Shown: piece by piece, positions 54,172 through 64,000 of the stretch | Layout: each line of letters opens with the position of its first letter | Position numbering within the stretch: the first letter of the stretch is position 1 | Origin: Spirochaetaceae bacterium | GTDB lineage: Bacteria; Spirochaetota; Leptospiria; Leptospirales; Leptonemataceae | Assembly: GCA_002730875.1 (NCBI GenBank) | Contig: PCBI01000015.1 | Location: forward strand, 1 to 64,000 | Length of the DNA stretch: 64,000 bases | Reading direction: 5' to 3' | The notes under the pieces: model-generated | Databases searched by the model: none | Seen by the model: the letters and a program-made list of their open reading frames with translations, nothing else | What the model was told of the DNA's origin: nothing | Made by a program: the position numbers and the translations under genes

Positions 54172-55017
54172 ATGGAAGCTTTGAGTTGTGAACTATCATG
54201 GGATTGTGTGGGGCAGGTAGCCCGATTTCAGTTCTTTATGAATTTTGTGCGGTACTATCCGGTGGCTGGATTACTGTTTCTCGTAGTCTGGGTCTGGGGA
54301 AAGCGCCGATACATTGGATCAAGAATCCAACAGAAGTGGCCGGATTCCGGCAAGATCTGGCATGAGATACGGTGGTCCTTCGTAACCCTCCTTGTGTTTT
54401 CAAGCATCGCCATAGCCAGCATCACCATGGGAAAAGCGGGCTGGAATCAGGTTTATCTTGATTTTTCCGAGTTCGGCATGGGATACGCCGTTTTCAGCCT
54501 TGTGGCGGTGACTATATGGCATGAAACCTGGTTCTACTGGATGCATCGATTGGTACATAAGAAGCCCTGGTTTAAACTGGTGCATCTGACGCATCATCGT
54601 TCTACCAATCCCAGTCCTTTCGCCGCCTATGCTTTTAATGGATACGAAGCGTTTCTGGAGGCCATTTACTTGCCATTATTCACTTTCATTGTGCCCATAC
54701 ACCCGGCAGTGATACTAGTTCACATTGGTTACGCCATGATCATGAATATCTGGTGGCACTCCGGCTACGAAGTGTTTCCCGCCGGATGGACCCGGGGTCG
54801 TATCACTCAGTGGATCAACACATCAACGCACCATAACATGCATCATTCGCACTTCAACGGTAACTTTAGCCTCTATTTCAACTTCTGGGATCGCATATGT
54901 GGAACGAACTTTCCCAACTACGACGAATACTTTGAGGGGGTTGTGGCGCGAAGGAGGGCCAGCAAACTTGCGCGGCCGGCGGCCGGGATGGAAGCAATGC
55001 AAAGACCGGCGGCTTGA
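54172..55017 (+). CDS. Fatty acid hydroxylase / sterol desaturase family membrane enzyme
   Basis: From the ATG at 54172, which follows AGGGAG, the protein has 281 residues and about four helices. The diiron histidine motifs of PF04116 are present: WHETWFYWMHRLVH, HLTHHRS, and HHNMHHSHFNGN. Enzymes of this family hydroxylate or desaturate lipids in the membrane using O2. The substrate, whether fatty acid, sterol-like lipid or other, cannot be read from sequence. It is monocistronic and ends in a low-complexity Ala/Arg tail. Confidence 0.88.
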   Translation: MEALSCELSWDCVGQVARFQFFMNFVRYYPVAGLLFLVVWVWGKRRYIGSRIQQKWPDSGKIWHEIRWSFVTLLVFSSIAIASITMGKAGWNQVYLDFSEFGMGYAVFSLVAVTIWHETWFYWMHRLVHKKPWFKLVHLTHHRSTNPSPFAAYAFNGYEAFLEAIYLPLFTFIVPIHPAVILVHIGYAMIMNIWWHSGYEVFPAGWTRGRITQWINTSTHHNMHHSHFNGNFSLYFNFWDRICGTNFPNYDEYFEGVVARRRASKLARPAAGMEAMQRPAA

Positions 55018-55131
55018 GCCAGCGAGCCTGCCGCCGTGAAAACAGTGCCGAGCCGCGAGCGGTCCCGTATTGCTGTTCGCTAATTGAAGCGGCTCGGGCG
55101 GGACCAAATTTGGAAGAGGACAGGGACCGGA

Positions 55132-55503
55132 TTATGGTGATTGCACTTCCAGAAAGGATCCGAGATTCAAGAGATTCATGGCGCGTCTGCAGCTCTCGGA
55201 TGGGTTCTGAAGCAAGAATCGACGATTCTGTTTTTTCAGTCTTCTGGAGAAATCCACCAGGGCGCCAAAGCTACTGGAGCTTATGGAGTTCACTCTTGAA
55301 AGATCTGCCAGCACTTCGGTTTGACTGCTTTTCTCAAGAACGTCTTCCAGTAGCGAGCGCAGAGATCCATGGTTGGCCAGGCTTAAATCTCCATGCAGTC
55401 GAATCTTCAGACTGGCATCGCTTTCCAGAATGGCCAGGATTTGTAGATCATCGACTCCCTGAGTGTTCGATGCAGAAACGATGATTGGATATATGCTGCC
55501 CAC
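55132..55503 (-). CDS. STAS-domain protein (anti-anti-sigma-factor type)
   Basis: This 123-residue protein is a STAS domain from about residue 28 on (LKIRLHGDLSLANHGSL, VLADLSRVNSISSSSFGALV). The Ser-rich loop at about 73-78 sits where SpoIIAA-type proteins are phosphorylated. Such proteins are switched by a serine kinase and dephosphorylated by SpoIIE/PP2C phosphatases; the large phosphatase at 35264 is a candidate partner, which is inference. It is the last gene of the minus-strand run from 62.3 kb, 95 bases after the GT-C-like gene. Confidence 0.8.
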   Translation of the reverse strand: MGSIYPIIVSASNTQGVDDLQILAILESDASLKIRLHGDLSLANHGSLRSLLEDVLEKSSQTEVLADLSRVNSISSSSFGALVDFSRRLKKQNRRFLLQNPSESCRRAMNLLNLGSFLEVQSP

Positions 55504-55598
55504 TGCTGTCCTCCGCCTGTTCTATAGATATCGAAATCCAGAAGAAGAACTTAACGGCCCTCGAAAAAAAGCGAATCAGAAAGCAGGCCAATGTGAAG

Positions 55599-57107
55599 CT
55601 ATCGGACCAGACTGTAGGCGGAGAAAGGAACTCCTTGCGACTGGAAGTGTTCTTCCAGCTTATACTGCTGACTTCTGAATCGGAAGTAGGTCAGGGGATT
55701 GCCGTCAGATTCTACAGTCCTATCGTACCCTCGATGATTGACGATTATTGTGGAAGCTTCCAGGAACTCTGGCACCAGAAAAGGAGTGCGCTGATACTGA
55801 CCGGTGCCCGGTTGCGGAATGTTCCGGCGATTCTGCAAGGCGGCGTACACATAGGTCTCCCAGTAGTTGCCCAGAATGGGAATGCCCGGGTATTCTCGTT
55901 CCAGGAACTCGGCAACTCGCTTCCTCTCCTGGTAACCGGCAGATTCTTTTCGAGTCGGTAAGACGCCGGGTGTCCAGAGCAATGTGACGGCCAGCAGGGC
56001 CAGTCCTGCGTATCGAATGGACAGCTGAAAGGGGGGTTTTAGTCGAGACGCCATGCGAAGAATCAGCAGGAGGACTCCGGTTACCATAAGGAAACGAGGG
56101 AGTGCAATGTAGCGGATTCCGAACTGATTCAGATAGAACCAGTTCAAGGGAAGCAGAGCCAGAAGGAACAGCAATGAAGCAGCCAGCAAATTGACTTCCA
56201 TAGGATACCGTCGTGCGAAGCGGGCCCATTTCCCCAGGCCTAAAAAGAGAGCCATGGCCAGAAAGGTCAGCATGATCAGCGTTAGCGCCCAGAGAATAAT
56301 CTCCGGAGTCTGCAGGCTCTGTAGCACCGCTTTCCAGGCCGGCGTGACCAGGTCGAGTTGCCAGCGTAGAGGAGTTTCGAATTTGTTGTAGAAAGCCTCT
56401 TTATTGTAGGCTACCACGCTTCTTCGCAAGAGCGAATGCGCGACATAGGCCGCAATTGCCGGTATCCAGAGCCGGAACAGGCGCGAGATCTGAGCGCTGG
56501 AAAGCAGTGAACGGAGTCCGTCTGTGGGCGCCAGGCGCAATATCGGATAAGCCAAAAAGTAGAGGATGCTCGAAGGACTGAGCCATATGGCCAGAAAGGA
56601 AAAAAGCCCGGTGCATAGGGCCGGCCCGGATAAAAATCCCCCGGCGGCTCGGGCTGTTCTGTTTGTGGACTCCAGGCAAGTAAGGGCAATCAAAATGGAG
56701 CCCAATTGCCAACCGTAGGGCTGAGCTATGTCGAAAAGAAAACCGGATGTTCCCTGCCAGATATGTAGCAGAGATAGCACAGACAGAAAGGCGAACGGAT
56801 CCCGGTTCCAGAAGAATACCAGCAACCCCGCATGAAGATAGACGAACATCGCCAGAAACACTTGAAAATCGGAAACGTCTGGTAGCAAACGAAGAACCAG
56901 GAATGGCCAGGCGCCGAAACGATCCTGGCCCCAGTAGTATAGGCTGAAAGGGGAGAAATAATCCGAATTGGCCATCAAGATCGGAATGGCCGTATCGCTA
57001 CTGAATCCGCCGACGATAAACTCTGTATCCGGCGCATAGACCGGGGCCCGGAAAAGAAAAAGGCCTGCAATGACAATCATGCAGGCCCGGTCCCAGGTTA
57101 TACTCAA
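55599..57107 (-). CDS. GT-C-like polytopic membrane protein
   Basis: This 502-residue protein has about ten to twelve membrane helices and a C-terminal soluble tail of about 120 residues. The first extracytoplasmic loop has an acidic APDTEFIVGGFSSDTA, and the tail contains ERKRVAEFLEREYPGIPILG and YVYAALQNRRNIPQPG. This layout fits GT-C sugar transferases that use lipid-linked donors, such as ArnT/PMT-like proteins, but no family signature is decisive. It begins 16 bases after the rhodanese gene and is probably in the same operon. Confidence 0.6.
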   Translation of the reverse strand: MSITWDRACMIVIAGLFLFRAPVYAPDTEFIVGGFSSDTAIPILMANSDYFSPFSLYYWGQDRFGAWPFLVLRLLPDVSDFQVFLAMFVYLHAGLLVFFWNRDPFAFLSVLSLLHIWQGTSGFLFDIAQPYGWQLGSILIALTCLESTNRTARAAGGFLSGPALCTGLFSFLAIWLSPSSILYFLAYPILRLAPTDGLRSLLSSAQISRLFRLWIPAIAAYVAHSLLRRSVVAYNKEAFYNKFETPLRWQLDLVTPAWKAVLQSLQTPEIILWALTLIMLTFLAMALFLGLGKWARFARRYPMEVNLLAASLLFLLALLPLNWFYLNQFGIRYIALPRFLMVTGVLLLILRMASRLKPPFQLSIRYAGLALLAVTLLWTPGVLPTRKESAGYQERKRVAEFLEREYPGIPILGNYWETYVYAALQNRRNIPQPGTGQYQRTPFLVPEFLEASTIIVNHRGYDRTVESDGNPLTYFRFRSQQYKLEEHFQSQGVPFSAYSLVR

Positions 57108-57123
57108 TGAGCTCAGAGACTAC

Positions 57124-57483
57124 TCACCGGGGCATGTTGGACAAACCGCCCGCGTTCACCACGTTATCATAGCCCATGGACTTGAGGAAGTTTCGTGCGG
57201 TTTCGCTTCTTGCTCCGGAGGCGCAATAGACAACGATAGGCTGGTCTTTTGGTCCGACCTCATCTACTCTTCTTTGTAGCTCCGTGATCGGGATGTTCTT
57301 CGCATCCGGGAAATGGCCCATGTTATATTCCATCGGCGAGCGAACGTCTACCACAAGGGCGCCATTGTCGATCATTGTCTTTACATCGTTCATAGAGTGT
57401 TCCTGATTTTCCTCGGCTTCTGCTGTGCAGGCATTGCCAGCCAGAAGAAGAATTCCCAGTAGCAGTATTGCTGTTTTTTTCAT
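57124..57483 (-). CDS. Exported rhodanese-like protein
   Basis: This 119-residue protein starts after GGAAGGAGG, a strong ribosome site. The signal peptide ends LLAGNAC, possibly lipidated at Cys19. It is a single rhodanese domain with the front motif VVDVRSPMEYNMGHFPDAKN and active-site Cys87 in VVYCASGARS. It resembles periplasmic PspE-type sulfurtransferases that handle thiosulfate or polysulfide sulfur. It lies 56 bases downstream of acnA on the same strand. Confidence 0.88.
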   Translation of the reverse strand: MKKTAILLLGILLLAGNACTAEAEENQEHSMNDVKTMIDNGALVVDVRSPMEYNMGHFPDAKNIPITELQRRVDEVGPKDQPIVVYCASGARSETARNFLKSMGYDNVVNAGGLSNMPR

Positions 57484-57539
57484 AGTGTTACCTCCTTCCG
57501 GTGTTCCGACCCGGAGGTGGATTGGATTTGGGGTACCTC

Positions 57540-60215
57540 TTAACCGTCTTTCACAAAGGAGCGAAGTACGGTTTGCAGTATACCTCCATTCTTATAATAG
57601 TCGATCTCCACCGGATTATCCAGCCGGCAAATCACCTTGAATTCTTTACCATCCGCCTTTACGGTTAGCTCCTGTCTTGGCTTCAGATCATCCGAAAGGC
57701 CGAGAATCTCAAATGTTTCTTCTCCAGTGAGCCCGAGGCTTTCATGGCTCTGTCCTTCCTGAAAGACCAGGGGCAGCACCCCCATACCAACCAGGTTGGA
57801 GCGGTGAATCCTTTCAAAGCTCGTGGCGATGACCGCTTTCACTCCCAGAAGGAAGGTTCCTTTAGCGGCCCAGTCCCGAGAAGATCCGGTTCCGTATTCG
57901 GCGCCAGCCAGCACTACCAGCGGAATGTTTCGGTTCTTATATTCCAGGCTGGCTTCATAGATGGACATCTGCTTGCCCTCGGGCAGTAGCCTGGTTATAC
58001 CCCCTTCGGTACCCGGGGCGAGCTGGTTTCGCAATCGAATGTTGGCAAAGGTTCCCCGTGTCATCACGCGGTCGTTTCCTCTTCGCGACCCGTAGGAGTT
58101 GAACTCTCTGGTTTCTACGCCATTTTCCAGGAGATACTTGCCGGCCGGGCTGTCCTTTGCGATGGCTCCGGCCGGGCTAATGTGGTCGGTGGTGACCGAA
58201 TCGGCTACCTTGACCAGGCAGCGTGCGCCTTTAATGTCTTCCAGCGAAGGTACCTCAAGCGGCATGTCGATGAAGAAAGGCGGCTCCTGGATGTAGGTAG
58301 AGCTGTCCTGCCATTTGTAGATCTGGCCCTCTGCAACCGGGATGTCATTCCACATCTCGTTTACCACACGAACGTTTCCGTAGCGCGAGGTATACATCTC
58401 GGGCTCAATAGAGGAGGTGACGGTCTTATGGATTTCTTCAGCTGTAGGCCAGATATCCTTTAGAAATACATCGTTTCCATCTTTGCCTTTGCCAATGGGA
58501 TCCTTTGTAAGATCGATATCCATTGTACCCGCCAGTGCATAGGCTACTACCAGCGGAGGACTGGCCAGAAAGTTGGCCTTAACGTGCGGGGAAATTCGAC
58601 CTTCAAAGTTGCGGTTGCCGGAAAGCACCGAAGCCGCCACCAGGTTGCCTTCGTTGATGGCATCTACAACGGGTTCAGGAATCGGGCCCGAGTTACCAAT
58701 ACAGGTGGTGCAACCGTATCCCACTGTCTGAAATCCCAGCTTATCCAGATATTCGGTAAGTCCGGAGCGGTCCAGGTAGTCGGTTACCACGCGTGACCCG
58801 GGCGCAAGCGAGGTCTTAACGTACGGTTTAACTTCCAGTCCCTTTTCCACCGCTTTCTTGGCCAGCAATCCCGCGCCCACCATTACGTTAGGGTTCGAAG
58901 TGTTTGTACAGGAAGTGATTGCGGCGATTACTACATCGCCATGAGTAATTTCGGCTTCGTATCCGTTTTTTATATGCCCTTTTCGCGCCTGAGCCTGATC
59001 GTCCAGTTCGTATCCGCCTTCCTTTACAGGGGACTTCATCAGGTCGTTCCATTTGCTCTTTAGTCCGCTCATGGCGATACGATCCTGGGGTCGCTTGGGG
59101 CCGGCCAGGGAAGGCTCTACGGTGCTCAAATCCAGCTCCAGACTGTCCGAATAAACGGGATCAGGAGAGTCGTCTGTACGGAACATGCCCTGTTCCTTGT
59201 AATAGGCTTCTACCAGATCTATCTGTTCTTTGGTTCTTCCCGTTCGAAGCATGTAATCCAGGGTTTCGGCATCTACCGGGAAGAAGCCCGTTGTGGCGCC
59301 GTATTCAGGAGCCATGTTGGCGATGGTAGCCCGGTCCGCCAGGCCCATGCTGCTCAGCCCCGGACCATAAAATTCCACGAACTTTTCTACCACGCCTTTC
59401 TTTCGTAGCATCTGTGTGACGGTAAGTACCAGGTCGGTGGCGGTAGCGCCTTCGGGTAATTGCCCTTTGAGCTTGAAGCCCACAACCTGCGGCAGCAGCA
59501 TGTACATTGGCTGGCCCAGCATAACAGCTTCCGCTTCAATACCGCCCACGCCCCAGCCCAGGACACCCAGGCCGTTGATCATAGTTGTATGCGAATCCGT
59601 TCCGACGAGACTGTCCGGGAAAGCCACTCCGTCTTTTTGTAGAACTACCCCGGCCAGGTATTCCAGGTTTACCTGGTGGACGATACCGGCGCCAGGAGGT
59701 ACAACTCCGAAGTTCTGGAAGGCTTGCTGGCCCCATTTTAGAAATTCATAGCGTTCTTGATTTCGCTCGAATTCCCGTTCCATGTTCTTGATGAGAGCAT
59801 CGTTCTGTCCGAAGTAGTCCACCTGGATACTGTGGTCGATTACCAGGTCTACCCGCACCTGAGGATTGATTCGTGCAGGGTCTCCTTTCATTCTTACCAT
59901 GGCGCTTCTAAGCGCGGCCAGGTCTACAACGCAGGGTACGCCTGTGAAGTCCTGCAGCACCACGCGGCCAGGCAGGTAGGGGAACTCTTTGCTGGAGGGT
60001 TTTTTTGCATCGTAGGCGGCCACTGATTTGATGTCCGCTTCTTCCACACGATATCCATCCAGGTTTCGAATGGCGGTTTCCAGAAGGATTCGAATACTGA
60101 AGGGAAGCTTGTCCAGTTTTCCCAGGCCTTCCTTTTCTATGATGTCCAACCTGTGGATCTTAACATCGCCGGAGGATGTTTTTAACGTATGTAGGGATGC
60201 ATCTTTTATAGACAT
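57540..60215 (-). CDS. acnA: Aconitate hydratase A (TCA cycle)
   Basis: This 891-residue enzyme of the AcnA/IRP1 type has the length usual for that group. The three [4Fe-4S] ligands are in place: Cys436 in TSCTNTSNP, and Cys502 and Cys505 in [11 protein letters not shown]. The C-terminal swivel domain has [18 protein letters not shown] and [12 protein letters not shown]. It interconverts citrate and isocitrate in the cytoplasm; AcnA-type enzymes can also bind RNA when the cluster is lost. AGGAGA precedes the ATG by 8 bases, and a TTGACA lies about 50 bases upstream. A perfect palindrome at 60298-60320 may be a control site. Confidence 0.97.
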   Translation of the reverse strand: MSIKDASLHTLKTSSGDVKIHRLDIIEKEGLGKLDKLPFSIRILLETAIRNLDGYRVEEADIKSVAAYDAKKPSSKEFPYLPGRVVLQDFTGVPCVVDLAALRSAMVRMKGDPARINPQVRVDLVIDHSIQVDYFGQNDALIKNMEREFERNQERYEFLKWGQQAFQNFGVVPPGAGIVHQVNLEYLAGVVLQKDGVAFPDSLVGTDSHTTMINGLGVLGWGVGGIEAEAVMLGQPMYMLLPQVVGFKLKGQLPEGATATDLVLTVTQMLRKKGVVEKFVEFYGPGLSSMGLADRATIANMAPEYGATTGFFPVDAETLDYMLRTGRTKEQIDLVEAYYKEQGMFRTDDSPDPVYSDSLELDLSTVEPSLAGPKRPQDRIAMSGLKSKWNDLMKSPVKEGGYELDDQAQARKGHIKNGYEAEITHGDVVIAAITSCTNTSNPNVMVGAGLLAKKAVEKGLEVKPYVKTSLAPGSRVVTDYLDRSGLTEYLDKLGFQTVGYGCTTCIGNSGPIPEPVVDAINEGNLVAASVLSGNRNFEGRISPHVKANFLASPPLVVAYALAGTMDIDLTKDPIGKGKDGNDVFLKDIWPTAEEIHKTVTSSIEPEMYTSRYGNVRVVNEMWNDIPVAEGQIYKWQDSSTYIQEPPFFIDMPLEVPSLEDIKGARCLVKVADSVTTDHISPAGAIAKDSPAGKYLLENGVETREFNSYGSRRGNDRVMTRGTFANIRLRNQLAPGTEGGITRLLPEGKQMSIYEASLEYKNRNIPLVVLAGAEYGTGSSRDWAAKGTFLLGVKAVIATSFERIHRSNLVGMGVLPLVFQEGQSHESLGLTGEETFEILGLSDDLKPRQELTVKADGKEFKVICRLDNPVEIDYYKNGGILQTVLRSFVKDG

Positions 60216-60297
60216 TTATTTCTCCTGCTAAGAGGAAGCGAAGGATACGCTGTACTGTCAATTGTTTTCGATTCAGTCGTTCGGGATCAGAGGGGCC

Positions 60298-60320
60298 GGT
60301 ATACCCGGGGAGGGTATACC
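60298..60320. promoter_or_regulatory. Perfect 9+9 inverted repeat upstream of acnA
   Basis: GGTATACCC (60298-60306) and GGGTATACC (60312-60320) are exact complements around GGGGA. It lies about 83 bases before the acnA start and 43 bases past the stop of the DUF167 gene. Without a T tract on either strand it is more likely an operator for a dimeric repressor than a terminator. The regulator is unknown. Confidence 0.5.
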
Positions 60321-60362
60321 TTGTGCCGCCCTTGATCAGCGAAAGGATTATTCTATGGCCGG

Positions 60363-60584
60363 CTAAATGATACGAAGCTGCTTCTCCTTGCCTTTTTCTC
60401 CCCGATGGATGGTTACCGAAGAGGGCGGTACCTCCAATTCCCGGGCCACCGCAAGTATTACCGCACGATTGGCCTTCCCTTCGGTAGCCGGTTCCCGGAC
60501 CTTCACAATCCAATGGTCCGGGTCCGGCTTTTCAATCCCAACGGTCTTGCAGTTAGGTTTTACTGTTACCCGAAGGGAGCGCAT
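60363..60584 (-). CDS. DUF167 (YggU-type) small protein
   Basis: This 73-residue protein of the DUF167 family has the hallmark ATEGKANRAVI followed by a helix and IHRGEKGKEKQLRI. Short conserved cytoplasmic proteins of this family have an unknown role. It begins 3 bases after the mscS-like gene ends and is surely cotranscribed with it. Confidence 0.88.
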   Translation of the reverse strand: MRSLRVTVKPNCKTVGIEKPDPDHWIVKVREPATEGKANRAVILAVARELEVPPSSVTIHRGEKGKEKQLRII

Positions 60585-60587
60585 CGC

Positions 60588-62345
60588 TTACTCCGTATGG
60601 GGCGGGACAAAGATACCCTGACCGGAAGGTTTGGCCTGGGATCCGCCGGGGCCGTACTCCGAAGCGATCTTCTTGATATCTTCCACTGGTTTCTCCTGGG
60701 CAACGCGGTAGGCCTTTTTTTCCGGAAAAGTCTCCACGTGAAGGGTCTGAGTAGGGAAGGCGAATTCCACGCCCATGGATTGGGCCAGGCGGTAGATCTC
60801 CAGCATCAGATTCTGACGCTCCACAAGTTCGCTGGACCAGTCGGGCACCTTGAAGAAGACATAGACCATAATGATCAAACTGTCCGGTCCGTATTCATGG
60901 AAGACCACATGGTAGTAGTCCTTTCGTGTATGCGGATTGGCCTTGATAATGTTTTTGATTCCTTCCAGAAACCCTTCCAGTTTATCGGGCCCTGTATCGT
61001 AGGTAACGCCCAGTTTCAAAAGCAGTCGGCGATATTCTCGGCGTCCCATGTTATCGATTTTCGCATTCATCAGTTCCGCGTTGGGAATGGAAATCAAGGA
61101 ATTGTAGAAGGTTCTGATTCGCGTAGACCGAAAACCGATTTCTTCCACGGTTCCTTCCGCTTCGCCCACCTTGATCCATTCGCCGGCCTGGAAAGGTTTG
61201 TCGAAAAGAATCATCAGGGAGCCAAAGAAGTTGGCTACAGCATCCTTGGCGGCCAGAGCAAATGCCAGACCTCCAATACCCAGACCGGCCAGAACGCTCA
61301 TAACGTTGATGCCCAGGTTCTGGATGGTTACCAGAACTCCAAAAACAACAACAAAGATTTTCAGAGTTCTGGAAAGCAGCGGAACCAGTTGATCGTCGAG
61401 GGTTGATTCGGTTTTTGAGGCCAGAGCCGTCATGTATTCGGTGGCCACGCCGGTAAGTCTGTAGGCCAGCCAGATGAAGTTAACGCTGAACAGAATCTGA
61501 ATTATGACGTTAAAGAAGGTAAGTACTCCGCCGTCGAATCGGAGATATTTAAGCGAAAAATACCAGAACAGAGTCGCAATGGCAAAACCAGTGGGTCCGC
61601 GCAAAGCATCGATCACTTTGTCGTCCCATTTAGTTTCGCTTTTGCTTACCAGGATGACAAGCTTGCCCACCGAGAATTTAACGATGGTGCGAATGATCAA
61701 ACCGAGCAGTATTACCAGCGCCAATCCAATCCATTGCCAGGTGAACAATCCTACCACGTTCTTCTGGGCCCAGGCGGGAATGTATTGGTCCATCCAGGGG
61801 TCTTCATAGGCAGCGCCACCCCCTGAACCGTCCTTATACGGAAGATCCTGCACCTTTTCGTAGAATTCGCGGCTACGCTCTACTGTAGTGGCGCTAAACA
61901 GGTATTCGCCCGCGCGTTCGCCATCCTGCTTTTTCAGTATAACAATTTCGGTGCCGGCCAATCTCCATCGTTGAGGCAGGGGTTCCTCGTCAGATCCCTC
62001 TCCCGGGATCCGTTCATAATCAATAACGATGACCCGGTCCATTACCTCTTTCAGAAGCATGGCCGCTTCGCGACCTTTCTCTTCTCGTGTTACCGCCGGT
62101 ATTTCCGACAGGTCCAGGGTGCGCATAGCATCCTGAATCCTGGATTCTTTTTCGGAGATCCCTTTTTCTTTACCCTCTTTGTAATCGTTCATGGCATCCA
62201 TAAACGATTGCATTGTCTCTCGCGGACTATCGGTCCGTATTGGCTCCAGCCGCTTGAGCGCCTCTTCCTCGCCGGACAGGGCGCCTGCGCCTAGAAAGAC
62301 GATTAATGAAAGTGCAAATTGGATCTTCCTGAATCCTGGATTCAT
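60588..62345 (-). CDS. MscS-family mechanosensitive channel
   Basis: This 585-residue protein has a signal peptide (1-24) and a periplasmic domain of about 170 residues rich in charged helices (KEGKEKGISEKESRIQD). Helices follow from about residue 195. The MscS pore helix and following beta domain read VLAGLGIGGLAFALAAKDAV, NFFGSLMILFDKPF and EWIKVGEAEGTVEEIGFRST. These channels open on membrane tension and protect against osmotic downshock. The large exported N-terminal domain makes it one of the extended MscS types. Confidence 0.92.
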   Translation of the reverse strand: MNPGFRKIQFALSLIVFLGAGALSGEEEALKRLEPIRTDSPRETMQSFMDAMNDYKEGKEKGISEKESRIQDAMRTLDLSEIPAVTREEKGREAAMLLKEVMDRVIVIDYERIPGEGSDEEPLPQRWRLAGTEIVILKKQDGERAGEYLFSATTVERSREFYEKVQDLPYKDGSGGGAAYEDPWMDQYIPAWAQKNVVGLFTWQWIGLALVILLGLIIRTIVKFSVGKLVILVSKSETKWDDKVIDALRGPTGFAIATLFWYFSLKYLRFDGGVLTFFNVIIQILFSVNFIWLAYRLTGVATEYMTALASKTESTLDDQLVPLLSRTLKIFVVVFGVLVTIQNLGINVMSVLAGLGIGGLAFALAAKDAVANFFGSLMILFDKPFQAGEWIKVGEAEGTVEEIGFRSTRIRTFYNSLISIPNAELMNAKIDNMGRREYRRLLLKLGVTYDTGPDKLEGFLEGIKNIIKANPHTRKDYYHVVFHEYGPDSLIIMVYVFFKVPDWSSELVERQNLMLEIYRLAQSMGVEFAFPTQTLHVETFPEKKAYRVAQEKPVEDIKKIASEYGPGGSQAKPSGQGIFVPPHTE

Positions 62346-62734
62346 GGTACCTTCCTGTGTTCGAGTTGGTTGGGGCCACGGATGGTTCGGGAAAGATTAT
62401 CCCTGGATGCATGCGGACTTCGCCGGAAAGGGTCCGTGGCGCACCGAGGACAATATAGAGTCCGGTTCCAGAAGGTCGAGTAAAAAGCCCGTCCATTCCA
62501 GGCCGAAGGTGGATGAAGCCCGGTACAGTCTGTTCGGAAACCGGGCGTGGAATCCGACTCTCCTGCAAATCCTGCAGCCAGGGGGCCATCTGAAGTCATG
62601 GATCGGAAACTAGAAGGTTTGCTGCGAGGCGCGGAACCCCGGATGCGGCGGCCCGGACCCGGGAGTTCGGCGCCTCGGCGTTCCGCATCTCTGCGTTCAG
62701 CACCTCGGAGATATTTTGGGAGACTGCCGAGCCG
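62346..62734. other. Gene-free stretch of about 390 bases
   Basis: This lies between two minus-strand genes. It has a patch of imperfect direct repeats, GCGCCTCGGCGTTC / CGCATCTCTGCGTTC / AGCACCTCGG (about 62668-62708). No coding remnant was convincing and no clear terminator for the upstream chemoreceptor was seen. Confidence 0.4.
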
Positions 62735-64000
62735 TCAGAACTTTTCGAAATCGCCTTCTTTAAAGTTCGGCGATGTCTGTTGCTCCGACCCTCTTGCGCT
62801 TCGGGAAATCTTGCTGAGCTCTTCCGCGCGCCTCTGGATTTCTTGCAGCTCTTTTGACGAATCCGTACGACCCATGGTTTGAAAAAAGGCGAGGTTTTCG
62901 GTCAGGGATTCGGCCTGGCTGGACAATTCTTCGGCTGTGGCGGCCAATTCTTCGGCGCTGGCGGCGCCGTTTTGCGAGATCTGACTCATCTGCTGGACGC
63001 CACCGTTTATCTGTTCCGTGCCATCCTTCTGCTGATTGGAAGAGGCGCTGATTTCCGTGACCAGGTCGGCGGTTTTCTGAATTCCGGGCAACATGTCCCG
63101 GATTACCGAACCGGCATTTTCCGCTACGTCCACCGAGTGCTCGGCGATCTTGCTGATTTCCTGGGCGGAGTTCCGGCTCCTTTCGGCCAGTTTGCGGACT
63201 TCCGTGGCAACAACGGCGAATCCCTTGCCATGTTCGCCGGCTCGGGCCGCTTCAATAGCGGCGTTCAGCGCCAGCAGGTTGGTTTGATAGGCAATCTCTT
63301 CAACGAACCCGATCTTTTCTGCGATTTCGCGCATGGCATCAATGGTGCGCGTCACCGCATCGCCGCCGTGTTGGGCCCCTTTGGCCGATTCGCTGGCAAT
63401 CTTTTCAGTTAGTGTGGCGTTTTCCGAGTTCTGCGTAATGCTCGAAGTCATTTCTTCCAGGGTTGCGCTGGTTTCCTCTACGTTGGCTGCAAGCTCGGAA
63501 GCATTTTGACTGAGGGTTTGCGCTGTTGCGTTTACCTGTTGCGAAACCTTCTCGAGAATGTCGGCGTTTTGCCTTACTTCGTCGACGGTCACTTCCAGTT
63601 TGTCCATGGAGCGATTAAAGGCATCCTTGATCTCTTCGAATCTACCGTGGTATTCGCGTTGAATCCTGGCCTGCAAGTCGCCGGTGGCGAGCCTGGACAT
63701 GGACTCATAGATCTCCTTAACGAAACCATCCACAATCTTAAGCAGGCTATTCATATTGTCCGCCACGCTGACGATGAAGTTATTCTCGCTTTTGAGGTCC
63801 ATGCGAGCGTCCAGATCACCTTCCTGAGCTCTTGCAATTATGGAGAGCACCTGATTCTCGGCGGCCACTTCTTCGGTGCGGTCCATCCACTCCGCCACAA
63901 TTCCCAGGCGATTTCCTTTTTCGTCCAGTATAGGACTGAACACCTGGTTGAATGTTCGTCCACCGATTTCCACCGTGCTAAAGTGGTTCCCTCTGAGATT
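62735..64000 (-). CDS. Methyl-accepting chemoreceptor with PAS and HAMP, partial
   Basis: The frame is open at the right edge, so the N-terminus is missing; at least 421 residues are present. From the edge there is the end of a PAS domain ([31 protein letters not shown]), then two HAMP-like or linker segments (GDLDARMD and [12 protein letters not shown]). The signalling domain has tip [20 protein letters not shown] and ends in an acidic tail. The PAS and following wording are of the kind common in cytoplasmic or membrane chemoreceptors with PAS sensing redox or ligands. The missing front decides the topology. Confidence 0.88.
   Translation of the reverse strand, partial: NLRGNHFSTVEIGGRTFNQVFSPILDEKGNRLGIVAEWMDRTEEVAAENQVLSIIARAQEGDLDARMDLKSENNFIVSVADNMNSLLKIVDGFVKEIYESMSRLATGDLQARIQREYHGRFEEIKDAFNRSMDKLEVTVDEVRQNADILEKVSQQVNATAQTLSQNASELAANVEETSATLEEMTSSITQNSENATLTEKIASESAKGAQHGGDAVTRTIDAMREIAEKIGFVEEIAYQTNLLALNAAIEAARAGEHGKGFAVVATEVRKLAERSRNSAQEISKIAEHSVDVAENAGSVIRDMLPGIQKTADLVTEISASSNQQKDGTEQINGGVQQMSQISQNGAASAEELAATAEELSSQAESLTENLAFFQTMGRTDSSKELQEIQRRAEELSKISRSARGSEQQTSPNFKEGDFEKF

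Noticed and set aside
57484..57539. Hairpin between acnA and the rhodanese gene as terminator
   Set aside because: The stem is imperfect with no T tract, and the two genes are close enough to be cotranscribed.
60405..61406. Plus-strand open frame of 333 codons over DUF167 and mscS
   Set aside because: Antisense to two well-supported genes and without signals; a shadow of GC-rich codon use.
62668..62708. Possible CRISPR-like repeat patch
   Set aside because: The units are short, imperfect and without unique spacers.

Overview
The window looks like chromosomal DNA of a spirochaete, most likely of the Leptospirales and closer to the high-GC genera (Leptonema or Turneriella type) than to Leptospira itself. 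This is inference. It rests on roughly 50-55% GC by eye, many exported proteins with loose spirochaetal lipoboxes, 7TMR-DISM kinases with SpoIIE outputs, membrane-anchored AraC regulators, and a decayed fragment resembling the very large Leptospira TIGR04388-type protein. I saw no rRNA, tRNA or CRISPR array.

Layout. 1-5.9 kb is a gene-poor accessory zone: broken genes (a TIGR04388-like remnant, a helicase N-terminus), small exported hypotheticals, short intergenic repeats, a possible orphan RNA and a 5'-truncated coding stretch. 5.9-9.1 kb is a translation-coupled GT4 glycosyltransferase / GH15 glucoamylase-type pair. 9.4-15.7 kb holds a small acidic exported protein, an aldo-keto reductase, a LamG-like lipoprotein, a tiny membrane protein behind a structured leader, a frameshifted gene, a large exported protein and an SH3 lipoprotein. 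15.9-22.1 kb has an MFS transporter and dabB-dabA, a two-gene inorganic-carbon transporter with a clear promoter and terminator. 22.3-24.3 kb is a tetR / MDR oxidoreductase pair sharing a divergent region with two operator-like palindromes.

24.6-38.5 kb is rich in signalling genes: a FIST-sensor chemoreceptor, a decayed receiver domain, a four-gene histidine kinase/response regulator operon, a CBS-pair protein, and a 7TM kinase-receiver-SpoIIE phosphatase. 38.6-43.3 kb has a crotonase, a coupled pair of unrecognised proteins, a lipoprotein and a diheme cytochrome c. 43.7-46.4 kb encodes the most unusual protein: a membrane-anchored chemoreceptor whose signalling domain is fused at its C-terminus to a complete family-5 solute-binding domain, predicted to be cytoplasmic.

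46.5-55 kb holds housekeeping and envelope genes: a DUF374 acyltransferase, an M48 protease, a DUF2339 polytopic protein, a beta-lactamase-fold hydrolase, a membrane AraC regulator and a fatty-acid hydroxylase-family enzyme. 55-62.3 kb is a minus-strand run: mscS-like channel, DUF167, aconitase, rhodanese, GT-C-like membrane protein and STAS protein. The window ends inside a PAS/HAMP chemoreceptor.

Overall theme: much of the coding capacity goes to signal input, with three chemoreceptors and four histidine kinases, several with unusual sensor placement. Functional names come from motif and domain recognition by eye; no database search was run.
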